Source of the DNA: Candidatus Andeanibacterium colombiense
GTDB taxonomy: Bacteria; Pseudomonadota; Alphaproteobacteria; Sphingomonadales; Sphingomonadaceae
NCBI GenBank assembly: GCA_029202985.1
Contig: CP119316.1
Span: forward strand, 3,273,001 to 3,337,000
Reading direction: 5' to 3'
DNA: 64,000 nucleotides
A program made the position numbers and the translations under genes. Under the pieces are notes generated by a model, which made no database searches, was not told where the DNA came from, and saw nothing but the letters and a program-made list of their open reading frames with translations. Shown in pieces: positions 48,989-59,200 of this stretch. Within the stretch, counting starts at the first letter, position 1. Each line of letters opens with the position of its first letter.

Positions 48989-50166
48989 TCAAGGCCGATG
49001 TCGTGGTCGTCGGCCTCGGCGCGTTCGGGGCGGCGACGCTGTACCAGCTGGCGCGTGCGGGCGTCTCGGCGGTCGGGATCGACCGCTTCGCCCCGCCGCA
49101 TGACCAGGGATCGAGCCACGGCGACACCCGCATCACCCGCGCCGGGGTGGGCGAGGGCGAGGCCTATGTCCCCTTCGCATTGCGCTCGCACGAAATCTGG
49201 CGCGAGCTGGAAGGGGAAACGGGGGAGCAGCTCTATCTCGATTGCGGCTTCCTTGTCATCGACGGGGCCGAGAATGCGCAGTTCCACGGCAAGAGCGGGA
49301 TTGGCAAATGCAGCGTTCGCGCCGCGCGAAACGCCGGCATCCCGCATTCGGTACTGACCCCGGCGGAAGCGATGCGCGCCTTTCCGCGGTTCCGCCTGCG
49401 CGGTCATGAGCTGGTCTATTTCGAGCCGGGCGGCGGGCTCGTGTTTCCCGAGCGCTGCATCGCCGCGCAGCTTTCCGCGGCAAGGCGGCTGGGCGCGCGG
49501 GCGATCCTCAACGAGACGGTCGCGTCCGTCACTCCGGTTGCAGGCGGGGTCGAGGTCACGACCGCGAGCGGCCTCACCATCGCTGCCGAGCGCGCGGTGA
49601 TCGCGGCGGGCGGCTGGGCCCCGGCGATGGTCGGCGCGCCGCTCGCGCCGATGCGCCTGCTGCGCCAGACGCTCCACTGGTTCGAGCCCGAGGACTGGCG
49701 TCTCTACGCTCCCGAGAACTGCCCGACCTTCATCTGGACCCACGGCGCCGAACCGGAGGCGAGCTTCTACGGCTTTCCGGCCATCGCGGGGATGGAGCGG
49801 CGCGGGGTGAAGATCGCGACCGAGCAATATACGCGCGCGATCGAGCGGCCCGAGGCGATGGAGCGCGATGTCGCCCCGCCCGAGACCGCGGAGCTCTTCG
49901 CCGAGCACATTGCCGGGCGCATGGCGGGCCTCAAGCCCAACGCGCTCCACGCCGCCGCTTGCGTCTATACTATGGCGCCCGATGGAGATTTCGTGATCGA
50001 CCATCATCCGGACAGCGAGCGCATCACCGTGGTTTCGGCGTGCTCGGGCCATGGCTTCAAGCATTCCGCCGGCGCGGGCGAATTCATCACCCGGCTGACG
50101 CTTGGTGAGATCGCGGGGGCGATCGGAGAGTTCAGGCTGGCGCGGCCGGCGTTCGTATCCGGCTGA
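48985..50166 (+). CDS. SolA-like N-methyl amino acid (sarcosine/N-methyltryptophan) oxidase
   Basis: A 393-residue FAD amine oxidase of the monomeric sarcosine oxidase family: VVVVGLGAFGAATLYQLARAG (about 5-25) is the FAD site, then RFAPPHDQGSSHGDTRI, and ACVYTMAPDGDFVIDHHP near 330 with a cysteine in the region where the flavin is covalently held. It would finish the demethylation begun by the Rieske enzyme, oxidising the tertiary or secondary N-methyl amine. Reading frames overlap by 4 bp. The exact substrate (sarcosine, N-methyltryptophan, others) is not visible. Confidence 0.87.
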   Translation: MIKADVVVVGLGAFGAATLYQLARAGVSAVGIDRFAPPHDQGSSHGDTRITRAGVGEGEAYVPFALRSHEIWRELEGETGEQLYLDCGFLVIDGAENAQFHGKSGIGKCSVRAARNAGIPHSVLTPAEAMRAFPRFRLRGHELVYFEPGGGLVFPERCIAAQLSAARRLGARAILNETVASVTPVAGGVEVTTASGLTIAAERAVIAAGGWAPAMVGAPLAPMRLLRQTLHWFEPEDWRLYAPENCPTFIWTHGAEPEASFYGFPAIAGMERRGVKIATEQYTRAIERPEAMERDVAPPETAELFAEHIAGRMAGLKPNALHAAACVYTMAPDGDFVIDHHPDSERITVVSACSGHGFKHSAGAGEFITRLTLGEIAGAIGEFRLARPAFVSG

Positions 50167-50167
50167 A

Positions 50168-50250
50168 CAGCACCGATCCCCCGCGGAGGCAGGGGTCTCA
50201 TGCCGATGAGCGGTGCTTGCGTGCCTGAGGTCCCCGCCTGCGCGGGGACA
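50168..50250. repeat. Paired GC-rich hairpins after the oxidase gene
   Basis: GATCCCCCGC...GGGGTC (about 50175-50197) and GTCCCCGC (50230-50237) / GCGGGGAC (50242-50249) form two neighbouring hairpins of a dispersed-repeat type. No U-tract follows. The rest of the gap to 50342 holds nothing recognisable beyond the ribosome site of the amidase. Confidence 0.55.
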
Positions 50251-50342
50251 CGGTTGTGTGTGCTGGCCCCTTGGCTTTTCCAAGCTTGGACGCCTAACCC
50301 GTCGTCAATGCTGCTAGGGCATGGGTCCAGAAAGGGATAATC

Positions 50343-51692
50343 ATGCAGTTGAGCGATGCGGTCGAATTGGGGGCACTGGATGCGGTCGGGCAGGCGGAGA
50401 TCGTCCGCCGCGGCGAGGCGACCAGCGCGGAATTGTGCGAGGCCGCGCGCCTGCGGATCGAGGCGACCAACGCGGAACTCAACGCGGTCACCTGGCTCGC
50501 CGAGGAATTCCCCGCACCGCTGGCGGATACCGGCCCGCTCGCCGGGGTGCCCTGGCTGCTCAAAGCCTCACTCGAATATCCCGGCTGGCCCTTCACCAGT
50601 TGCTCGCGCAGCCGGATGGACGCGAAGGGCCGGAAGGCCTGGCCGCTGACGCAGGCCTGCCTCGATGCGGGGATGGTGCCGCTCGGCTTTACCGGCATGC
50701 CCGAATTCGGCCTGCTGACCACCGGCGAACCACTCGCGACGGGCGCGGTCCACAATCCGGCGGCGCCGGGGCGCTCGGCCGGCGGATCCTCCAGCGGCGC
50801 CGCGGCTGCGGTGGCGGCGGGCTACGCGCCGCTGGCTCATGCCTCTGACGCAGCGGGCTCGATCCGCATTCCGGCCGCCAATTGCGGAGTGATCGGGTTC
50901 AAGCCCTCGCGCGGCGGAAACCTGCGCGCGCGCGGGCCGCATCTGATCGACGATGTGCTGTGCTCCGACATGCTGATCGCGCGCACGATGCGCGATGTCG
51001 GCGCCAGCTTCGATATTGTCGCGACGCCATTCGCGGGCGGTGCGCCTGCCCGGCTCAGCGGGGTGCGGGTCGGCCTTGCGCTCACCGGGCTGGACGGTCG
51101 CGAAGCAGATCCTGCGGTTGCGGTGAAATTGCGCCAGGCTGCCGCCGATCTCGCCGGCGCGGGCGCCCATGTCGAGGAAGTCGCGATGCCGGGCGACCAT
51201 CCGGCGATCGTCCGCGCATTCAAGGCGATCTGGCTGCACGAGGGCGGTGAACTGACAGACCTGATTGGCGCGGCCAATCCCGGCGTCCCGATCGGCGATC
51301 TCCTCGAACCCTGGACCACCGGTCTCGCCGAAGCGCTCAAGGGCATCGACCTCGGCGAAACCGCCATGGCATTCCGCCAACTCGGCCTCAGCGAACTCGC
51401 CGCAGCAGAGTTCTTCACCCGCTACGATGTGCTGCTCTCACCGGTCGCGCAGGAACCCCCGATTGCGCTCGGCCGCCACGCACCCGATCGGAATTTCAAT
51501 GAGTTATGGGACGATCTTTGGCCCTTCGTGAACTTCACGCCGCTCGCCAATATCGCGGGGCTGCCGTCGATCAGCCTGCCGTACTGGGGCGCGGCCGAAC
51601 ACGGACCGGTCGGGGTGATGTTGACGATGGGGCAGGGCAGGGATCGCAGCCTGCTGGCCTTGTGCGGCGAGATCGAAGCGCTGATGGCCTGA
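50343..51692 (+). CDS. Amidase-signature family amidase
   Basis: A 449-residue amidase. The catalytic triad is visible as Lys74 (PWLLKAS), the Ser cluster 148-150 (GGSSSG) and Ser172 (AGSIRIPA). It hydrolyses a linear amide to acid and ammonia or amine. AAGGGA precedes the ATG. As it follows the demethylase and oxidase, it may release the amine part of a natural amide, but it could also be independent, since a repeat separates them. Confidence 0.87.
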   Translation: MQLSDAVELGALDAVGQAEIVRRGEATSAELCEAARLRIEATNAELNAVTWLAEEFPAPLADTGPLAGVPWLLKASLEYPGWPFTSCSRSRMDAKGRKAWPLTQACLDAGMVPLGFTGMPEFGLLTTGEPLATGAVHNPAAPGRSAGGSSSGAAAAVAAGYAPLAHASDAAGSIRIPAANCGVIGFKPSRGGNLRARGPHLIDDVLCSDMLIARTMRDVGASFDIVATPFAGGAPARLSGVRVGLALTGLDGREADPAVAVKLRQAAADLAGAGAHVEEVAMPGDHPAIVRAFKAIWLHEGGELTDLIGAANPGVPIGDLLEPWTTGLAEALKGIDLGETAMAFRQLGLSELAAAEFFTRYDVLLSPVAQEPPIALGRHAPDRNFNELWDDLWPFVNFTPLANIAGLPSISLPYWGAAEHGPVGVMLTMGQGRDRSLLALCGEIEALMA

Positions 51693-51752
51693 ACTTTCGG
51701 GCGGACGCCGCTGTCCGGCCCTCGCGTACTGAATCTCATGATATCTGGACCC

Positions 51753-51779
51753 TTGATTTCTTCACCGATGTGGAATCAA
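51753..51779. promoter_or_regulatory. Inverted repeat before the MocR gene
   Basis: TTGATT (51753-51758) and AATCAA (51774-51779) form an inverted repeat with a 15-bp spacer, ending 8 bp before the ATG. It is a plausible autoregulatory site for the MocR protein. Confidence 0.4.
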
Positions 51780-51787
51780 AGGGGCCA

Positions 51788-53263
51788 ATGCGCCGCCCCT
51801 GGAATCTCGCGCTGTCGCGCAGGATCTCGCCCGATCGGGGCACGCCGCTCTATCTCCAGCTTGCGCATGCGCTGATCCACGAAATCGAGCGCGGGCGGCT
51901 CCAGCCCGGCTCGCCGCTCCCCAGCAGCCGCGATCTGGCCGAGGAACTGGGGCTCAACCGCAAGACGGTGGTCACGGCGTTCGAGGAACTGGTCGCGCAG
52001 GGCTGGCTCGAAGCACATGGCCGGCGCGGGACCAGCGTCGCGACCGATCTGCCCGAGACCGAGGTCCATCACCGTGATCGCAACAGCGGAGCGGGGCCGC
52101 GCAAGCCCGCCTATCGCTACAACCCGCCGCCCGCGCGCTCGATCGCGGTGCCGATCGGCTCGCGGATCAAGCTTGATGAAGGCAGCCCCGACGGCAGCCT
52201 GTTCCCGCCCGAAATTCTCGCCCGCGCCTATCGCCGCGCGGCGCTCTCCGCCGCGCGCGAACGCCGGCTCGGCTACCGCGACCCGCGCGGCAGCGAGCGG
52301 CTGCGGCGCGCTGTCGCGGCAATGCTGCGCGAGGAGCGCGGGCTGGTGGTGGGGCCGGAGAACATCTGCGTTACGCGCGGCAGCCAGGCGGGGATTTCGC
52401 TCGCTACCCGGATGCTCGCTCGGCCGGGCAGCGTCGCGCTGGCGGAAGAATTGACTTACGAGCCGGCGGTCGCGGCCTTCGGCGGGATGGGCGTGCCGGT
52501 GCTGCCGGTGCGGATGGACGAGAACGGCATTCTGGTTGAGGAAGTCGAACGGCTGTGCCGGGCCAACAAGGTCTGCGCATTGTTCCTCACCCCGCACCAC
52601 CAGTTCCCCACCACCGTCTCGTTGCCGCCGGTGCGCCGCCTGCAATTGATCGAACTCGCGCGCCAATTCGGCTTCGCGATCATCGAGGACGATTACGACC
52701 ACGAGTTCCGCTTCGGTTCGCCGCCGTTGCTGCCGATGGCCTCCTACGCGCCTGATACCGTCGTTTACGTCGGCTCGCTCTCGAAGCTGCTGCTGCCGGC
52801 GCTGCGGGTCGGCTATATCGCCGCGCCGGTGCCGGTAATCGATGCGCTGGCGCATTGCGTTTCTCTGACCGATGGGATGGGCAGCACCCTGACCGAGGAT
52901 GCGGTCGCGCTGCTGATCGACGAGGGCGAGGTTCGGCGCCATGCGCGCAAGGTGATCCGCACCTATGCCGAGCGGCGCAATGCGCTGGCCCGGGCGGTCA
53001 CCGAATCGCTCGGCGATTTTGCCGATGCGCGGCTGCCCGATGGCGGGCTGGCGATTTGGCTGCGGTTTCGCGATCGCGAAGCGCTCGCCCGGATCGAGCG
53101 TGGGGCGCCGGCCGCCGGGATCAGTTTCGCCGCGTCGGAGAGCTACCGGCTGGGTCCGGAAGCGCAGCACGGGCTGCGGATCGGCTTCGCCAGCCATCCT
53201 GCGGCCGCCGCTGTCGCCGCGATCGAGACCCTCGGCGAGCTAGGGCGAAGTGTGACAGTCTGA
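51788..53263 (+). CDS. MocR/PdxR-type regulator (GntR helix-turn-helix fused to aminotransferase domain)
   Basis: A 491-residue fusion protein. Residues about 20-85 are a GntR winged helix (LYLQLAHALIHEIERG, SRDLAEELGLNRKTV). The rest is a fold type I aminotransferase domain with the PLP lysine at Lys333 (GSLSK) and IEDDYDHEFRF before it. Such regulators sense PLP or PLP adducts of amino compounds and usually act on neighbouring genes, here perhaps the amidase or the PaiB-like gene. AAGGGG precedes the ATG. Confidence 0.88.
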   Translation: MRRPWNLALSRRISPDRGTPLYLQLAHALIHEIERGRLQPGSPLPSSRDLAEELGLNRKTVVTAFEELVAQGWLEAHGRRGTSVATDLPETEVHHRDRNSGAGPRKPAYRYNPPPARSIAVPIGSRIKLDEGSPDGSLFPPEILARAYRRAALSAARERRLGYRDPRGSERLRRAVAAMLREERGLVVGPENICVTRGSQAGISLATRMLARPGSVALAEELTYEPAVAAFGGMGVPVLPVRMDENGILVEEVERLCRANKVCALFLTPHHQFPTTVSLPPVRRLQLIELARQFGFAIIEDDYDHEFRFGSPPLLPMASYAPDTVVYVGSLSKLLLPALRVGYIAAPVPVIDALAHCVSLTDGMGSTLTEDAVALLIDEGEVRRHARKVIRTYAERRNALARAVTESLGDFADARLPDGGLAIWLRFRDREALARIERGAPAAGISFAASESYRLGPEAQHGLRIGFASHPAAAAVAAIETLGELGRSVTV

Positions 53264-53353
53264 CAACAGTCGGCGGACGACCGCGTTTGGTCCCTCAGGC
53301 TTTTGCAATCTGGAACTTCCGGCGGGCCAGCGCAGCGGGAATCCTGCGCAGCC

Positions 53354-54028
53354 ATGGACTTCCCTTCGGGCAAAGCTGACGATCTCGCGGACCTGATCCG
53401 CGCCTATCCGCTCGCGTGGCTGGTGACGTGCGGCTCGAGCGGGTTCGACGCGACCCCGCTGCCGCTGATCGCCGAGACCGATGAAGCGGGCGAGGTCGTC
53501 GCGCTGATCGGCCATTGTTCGCGCCGCAACGCGCAGGTCGCGGCGCTGCGCAAGCATCCCTTCGCCTTCGCGCTGTTCATGGGCCCGCAGGGTTACATCT
53601 CGCCGGCGCTGGTTTCGAACCCGAAATGGGTGCCGACCTGGAATTTCGCGGTCGCGGTGCTCGCGCTCGAAGTCGCGCTGGACGACGACGGTACCGAGGA
53701 AGCGGTGCGGCGCCTGACCGAGCAGGTCGAGGCGGGCCAGCCCGAGCCCTGGCGGATGGAGCAGGCAGGCGAGCGGATCGGTGCGCTGATGACCCGGATC
53801 ATCGGGTTCCGGGCCCGGGTACTGGCGAAGGACGTTCGCCTCAAGCTCGGCCAGGAAGAAGACGCGGCGACCGCCGCCGAGATAATCGCGGGGCTGGCGG
53901 ACAGCGACCTCGCGCAGTGGATGGGACGGATGAACCGCGACCGGACCGAACCGGCCGCAAACCTGCACGCACAAGGGCACACCGCAGCAGCCAATCAAGT
54001 TTCAGCTTCCGCCGGGATCGACGGATAA
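53354..54028 (+). CDS. PaiB-like FMN-binding protein
   Basis: A 224-residue PaiB/FMN-binding_2 family protein: the split-barrel segments LAWLVTCGSSGFDATPLPL, ALIGHCSRRNAQ and PQGYISPALVSNPKWVPTWNF (about 80-100) are typical. Family members are named as transcriptional regulators but the flavin or PLP binding role is better supported. It follows the MocR gene by 90 bp on the same strand, a common pairing. The TonB receptor gene begins 16 bp after it. Confidence 0.8.
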   Translation: MDFPSGKADDLADLIRAYPLAWLVTCGSSGFDATPLPLIAETDEAGEVVALIGHCSRRNAQVAALRKHPFAFALFMGPQGYISPALVSNPKWVPTWNFAVAVLALEVALDDDGTEEAVRRLTEQVEAGQPEPWRMEQAGERIGALMTRIIGFRARVLAKDVRLKLGQEEDAATAAEIIAGLADSDLAQWMGRMNRDRTEPAANLHAQGHTAAANQVSASAGIDG

Positions 54029-54044
54029 AAGAAGGGGAATGGAC

Positions 54045-56294
54045 ATGAAGAAGTCCGATATCGTTCGTTTTGGAGGCGCTTCCGTTGTTGCGGTCGCCGC
54101 GCTCCTCGCCGCCCAGCCGGCCTTTGCCGAGGACGGCGACATCGTCGTCACCGCGACCAAGCGCGCGGAGAATATCCAGGATGTGCCGATTCCGATCAGT
54201 GCGGTGACCGGCGAGGATCTCGCCAAGGCCAATGCCAACAGCCTGTCGGACTACATCGTCCGCCTGCCGGGCGTGGTGTTCAACGATTACCAGCCGGGCG
54301 TCTCCGAGGTCGTGATCCGCGGCGTCGCGCAGACGACCTATCACGAGCAGGGCCAGACCACGACCGGCTACTACATCAACGATATTCCGGTGGTCGAGCC
54401 GGGCTTCCCGATCGGCATTCCCGATGTCGACACCTTCGATCTCGACCGGGTCGAAGTGCTGCGCGGGCCGCAGGGCACGCTGTTCGGTTCGTCCACGCTG
54501 GGCGGGTTGATCAACTACATCGTGAAGACCGCCGATCCGACCAAGGTCGATGCGGCCGCTTCGGGCCAGGTCGGCAGCACCAAGAACGCCGATGGGCAGC
54601 TCAACTATGCCGCCAAGGCGATGGTCAATGTTCCTCTGATCAAGGACGTGCTCGCGGTGCGCGTGCTCGGCTACCAGCGGGTCGATGCCGGCTATATCGA
54701 CAATATCGACACCGACACCAAGGGCAGCAACGATTTCCGTACCCGCGGGCTGCGCGGCTCGGTGGTGTTCACGCCGGGCGATACGACCAAGATCACTTAT
54801 ATGTCCGCCTATCAGGACACCAAGCTCGACGACGCGACCTATGTCTCGAGCGTCGCGGATCTGACCCGGACCAACATCGAACATAACGAGGCGCAGAAGA
54901 CCAGCTTCTTCCTGAACTCGCTGCGGCTCGATCAGGATCTCGACTTCGCGAAGCTGACCGTGCTCGGCTCGGTCGATGAGAAGACCAACACGACCATCTT
55001 CGATGCGTCCTATTACGGTTTCTCCAACGGGCACCCGACCGGTGAGCTGTCGCCCTATTCGATCGGTCATGCCAACGCGAACATCAAGCAGATCGAAGCG
55101 CGGCTCGCCTCGTCGGGCGACGACACCAAGCTCCAGTGGCTTGTCGGGATCAGCTATGTCGAAGCGAAGAAGCACAGCTACGATCAGGACATCGCGCCCG
55201 GCGCCGAAGACTATATCGATGCCAATCCCGTAACCTTTGCGAACAATGCTGCGCTGGCCTTCGTCAGCCTGGCGGGCTTTCCCGACATCACCGGCGCGGC
55301 GATCGCTCCGGGCGACCGGATCTACGGCTATCTGTCGGACACGAAGAACAAGGACTTCGGCATCTTCGGCGAAGTCTCCTACCGCCCGATCCCCGAGTTC
55401 GAAATCACCGTCGGCGGCCGTTATTACAGCAACGAGGCGCAAGGCGCGGTGGTCAACCAGGGCGGCCTGATCAAGGGCACGCCGGGCGACGCGACCGGCG
55501 CGACCGACCAGAAGGAAAACGGCTTCACCCCCAAGGTGACCCTGACCGTGCGGCCGACCGACGACGTGATGCTCTACGCGACCTATGCGAAGGGCTATCG
55601 CATCGGCGGCATCAACCCCAATGCGGGTCTGCTGCCCAGCCTGCCGGCGACCTATGACAGCGACACGGTCGACAACTATGAAGCCGGCCTGAAGCTCAGC
55701 GGGCTCGACCGCCGGCTGCTGATCACCGCCAACGTGTTCAACATAGACTGGCACGATCTCCAGGCACGCGAGTTCGGCCCGGGGCCGAACTATTATTCCT
55801 ACGTGATCAACGCGGCGAGCGCGAACATCAAGGGCGTCGAATTCTCCGGCGCGTTCGAGTTCGTCCCGCATGTGACTTTCGGTTCGAACATCACCTACCA
55901 GGAAGGCAAGCTGACTTCGTTCCTGCCTGACGTGTTTGCGGTTGGGTTGGGCTACAAGGCTGGTACCAGGCTGCCGGGTTCGTCGAAATGGTCGATCGCC
56001 AACAATCTAACGTTCGATTTCCCCGAAATGAGCATGGCTCCGACCTTCGAGATCGCGCATCGCTATCTCTCCAAGGCGCCGGTCGCGTTCGGCAATCCGA
56101 ACACCCGCGGCGGGTTCAACGAGTTCGACTTGCGCGCCTCGTTCGCTCCGATACAGAATATCCGGGTGATGGCTTACCTCGACAACGTGTTCAACGTCCG
56201 CGGCCTGCTTGACGGTCCGTTCGCGGCCACGGGCGCGCTCTACTCGATCACCCGGCCACGCACGGTCGGCATTCGGCTCGACTGGAACCTGTAA
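54045..56294 (+). CDS. TonB-dependent outer-membrane receptor
   Basis: A 749-residue receptor. The signal peptide ends at AFA (about 29-31), followed by a TonB box-like DIVVTATKR, a plug with LPGVVFNDYQPG and VEVLRGPQGTLFGSSTLGG, and a barrel ending with a terminal aromatic-rich segment (GIRLDWNL). Sphingomonads use such receptors for many aromatic and sugar substrates as well as iron chelates. AAGGGG is 7 bp before the second ATG (54045), which is preferred to 54039. Its stop overlaps the next gene's ATG by one base, tying it to the secreted amidohydrolase. Confidence 0.92.
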   Translation: MKKSDIVRFGGASVVAVAALLAAQPAFAEDGDIVVTATKRAENIQDVPIPISAVTGEDLAKANANSLSDYIVRLPGVVFNDYQPGVSEVVIRGVAQTTYHEQGQTTTGYYINDIPVVEPGFPIGIPDVDTFDLDRVEVLRGPQGTLFGSSTLGGLINYIVKTADPTKVDAAASGQVGSTKNADGQLNYAAKAMVNVPLIKDVLAVRVLGYQRVDAGYIDNIDTDTKGSNDFRTRGLRGSVVFTPGDTTKITYMSAYQDTKLDDATYVSSVADLTRTNIEHNEAQKTSFFLNSLRLDQDLDFAKLTVLGSVDEKTNTTIFDASYYGFSNGHPTGELSPYSIGHANANIKQIEARLASSGDDTKLQWLVGISYVEAKKHSYDQDIAPGAEDYIDANPVTFANNAALAFVSLAGFPDITGAAIAPGDRIYGYLSDTKNKDFGIFGEVSYRPIPEFEITVGGRYYSNEAQGAVVNQGGLIKGTPGDATGATDQKENGFTPKVTLTVRPTDDVMLYATYAKGYRIGGINPNAGLLPSLPATYDSDTVDNYEAGLKLSGLDRRLLITANVFNIDWHDLQAREFGPGPNYYSYVINAASANIKGVEFSGAFEFVPHVTFGSNITYQEGKLTSFLPDVFAVGLGYKAGTRLPGSSKWSIANNLTFDFPEMSMAPTFEIAHRYLSKAPVAFGNPNTRGGFNEFDLRASFAPIQNIRVMAYLDNVFNVRGLLDGPFAATGALYSITRPRTVGIRLDWNL

Positions 56295-59200
56295 TGCGCC
56301 GCGCCGCCGTGACAGTCGCGGCGGCGCTGGCCCTTTGGGGCAGTCAGGCCGGGGCGGAGGAAGGCAAAGTCCTCGCCTATGATGCCAACGAGGCGACCTG
56401 GTCGCAGCTCGACCTCGCGCCCGATGGCAAGACGATCCTGTTCGATGTCCTCGGGGACATCTACCGCATGCCGGCCGGGGGCGGGGAGGCAACGCCCGTC
56501 CTTACCGGCGACGCGTGGGAACGCGACGCGGTGCTCTCGCCCGACGGGCAGTGGATGGCCTTCATCTCCGACCGCTCGGGTGTCACCAATCTGTGGATCG
56601 CGCGGCCCGATGGCAGCGAGGCGCGGATGCTTTCCAACGACACTTCGCTGGTGCTCTACACCTCGCCCGCCTGGTCGCCCGACGGCAAGAGCGTGTTCGT
56701 CAGCCGCGCGGTTCACCGCGTGCTGGCATTCGAACTTTGGCGCTTCCCGCTCGACAACGCCAAACCTGCGCTGATCGTCGCCGCGCAGCCCGGCGGCAAT
56801 GAGGGTTGGGACGAGCGGGTCAATGCGATGGGCCCGGCGGTCACGCCCGATGGCAAGGCAGTCTATTATGCGACCAAGCTCGGCCACACCTGGACCGAAG
56901 GCGATCCGCCGACCTGGTCGATCGCGCGCAAGGATCTGACCACCGGCGAGGTCGAGACGGTCGTGCCCGGCGGGATACGCCCGGTGCTTTCGCCCGACGG
57001 CACGAAGCTCGCCTATGCCGCGCGCGACGGTGCCGAAACCGGCCTGCGCCTGCGCGACCTGACCAATGGCGAGGACCGCTGGCTGATCTTCCCGATCGAC
57101 CGCGACGGACAGGAGGGCGGCTATTATTACGACCTCGTCCCGCGCTACGAATTCACGCGCGACGGCCGAGCGATCCTGTTCGCCAAGGACGGCACGTTCC
57201 ACCGGATCGAGCTCGCGAGCCGCGCGGTCAGCGACATTCCGTTCTCCGCGCCGGTGCATCTGGCGCTGAAGCCCAACACCCGCGTGACCCAGAAAATCGA
57301 TAGTGGCCCGGTGGTCACTCACCTCGCCGAAGGGGCCGTGCTGTCGCCTGACGGCAAGCGCATCGCCTTCACCGCGCTCGGCACACTCTATGTCGAGCCG
57401 CGCAAGGGTGGAAAAGCGATCGTGCTCGACGTGGCCGATGCGTTCCGGCCGTCATGGTCGGCGGACGGCAAGCGTGTCTTCTACGTTCGCTGGAACGCGG
57501 CCGAGGGCGGGCAGGTGATGGCGATCCCGGCCGCCGGCGGCAAGGCGGCGGCGCTGACCGAACGCGGCGCCTATTGGCGCGAAGCCATCGCCAGTCGGGA
57601 TGGCAAGGCGCTGCTCGCATTGCGCGCCAGCCAATACGAGCGGATGCACGCGATCGACGAGATCGCGCCCGCCTATCCGACCGATGTGGTGCGTATCCCG
57701 CTCGATGGCTCGGCGCGCACGGTGATCGGCCACGGCCCCGGGCTGAAGAACCTCCAGCAGACCGCCGATGGCCGCGTCTGGGTGCAGACCCCGGCTGCGC
57801 TGAACGAAGTGGCGGACGGCGCGCTCAAGCCGCGCGTAGCGGTTGTCGCCAAGCCGACCGGGCAATATATCGTCGGCGCCGCGCCGGTGGACGACATCAT
57901 GGTCTCGCCCGACGGCACCCGGCTGGTCGCGCGCACCGCCTACCAGCTGCATTTGATGCCGATGCCCGCAGCGGCGGATAAGCTGCCGACGCTCGATTTG
58001 ATGGGCGCGGTCGACGGGCATCACCGGATCACCCGCGTCGGCGCTGACCGTGCCGTCTGGGATGCGGACGGGAAGGGTTTCGGCTGGACGGTCGGGCCCG
58101 ACTGGCGCCATGTTACGCTGGCCGACGCGCTCGGCGCCGCCGATCCCGAAGCGGGAGCCGAAGGCAGTTCGCTCGCAGTCGAGGTGCCCCGCGCAATGCC
58201 TGCCGGGCCGCAACTGCTTCATGGCGTTACCGCGCTGACGATGGACGGCGGCACGATAATCGCCAATGCCGACATCCTGATCGTCGCCGATCGTATCGCC
58301 GGGATCGGCCCGGCCGGTTCACTCGCAGTGCCCGTCGGAACCCGGACCTATGACCTCACCGGCAAATATGTGATCCCCGGGCTGGTGGATGTCCACGCGC
58401 ATTTCTTCAACATCCGCCGCGGGCTGCAGGACGGGACCGATTGGGAATTCGCGGTCAACCTCGCCTATGGCGTAACCAGCTCGCTCGACCCGCAGTCCTT
58501 CACCCCCGACATTTTTGCCTATGCCGACCGCGCCGACAGTGGAGAGATGGTCGGCCCGCGGCTGTTCTCGACCGGGCCGGGCGTGTTCGTGAATTCCAAC
58601 ATCGATTCCGTCGAAACCGCAAAGGCGGTGCTGACCCGCTATCGCGACCATTACCGTACGCGGAACATCAAGAGCTACATGGTCGGCGATCGTGCCTCGC
58701 GCCAGGCGATCACCGATGCCTCGCGTGCGCTGGGGATGATGCCGACCACCGAGGGCGCGGCCGATTACATCCTCGAACTGACCCACGCGGTCGATGGCTT
58801 CGCGGGCAATGAACACGCGATCCCGATCACCCCGCTGCATGACGATGTGCTGCGCCTGTTCGCGGCCAGCGGCATCTCCTACAATCCTACGCTCGGTGTG
58901 GTGTATGGCGGCGGGCCGGCGCTGTTCAACGACATCATCACCAAGCGCCCGGAGGACGACGCACGGCTGCGCCAGTTCACGCCGCCCTTCGTGATCGCCG
59001 AGAAGCTCCGCAACCGTCACTGGATGCCGGCCGAACTCCAGAGCTACCAACGCTTCGCAGCCGATGCACTGCGCGTACGCAAGGCCGGCGGGCTGGTGGG
59101 GGCGGGCGCGCATGGCGAAATGCAGGGCCTTGGCATGCAGTGGGAGATGCAGGCCTTTGTCGCGGGCGGGGCGACCCCGCTCGAAGCGCTCGAGATCGCG

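Noticed and set aside
53841..55871. A 676-codon open frame on the minus strand
   Set aside because: It is antisense to the TonB receptor, whose signal peptide, TonB box and plug are clear.
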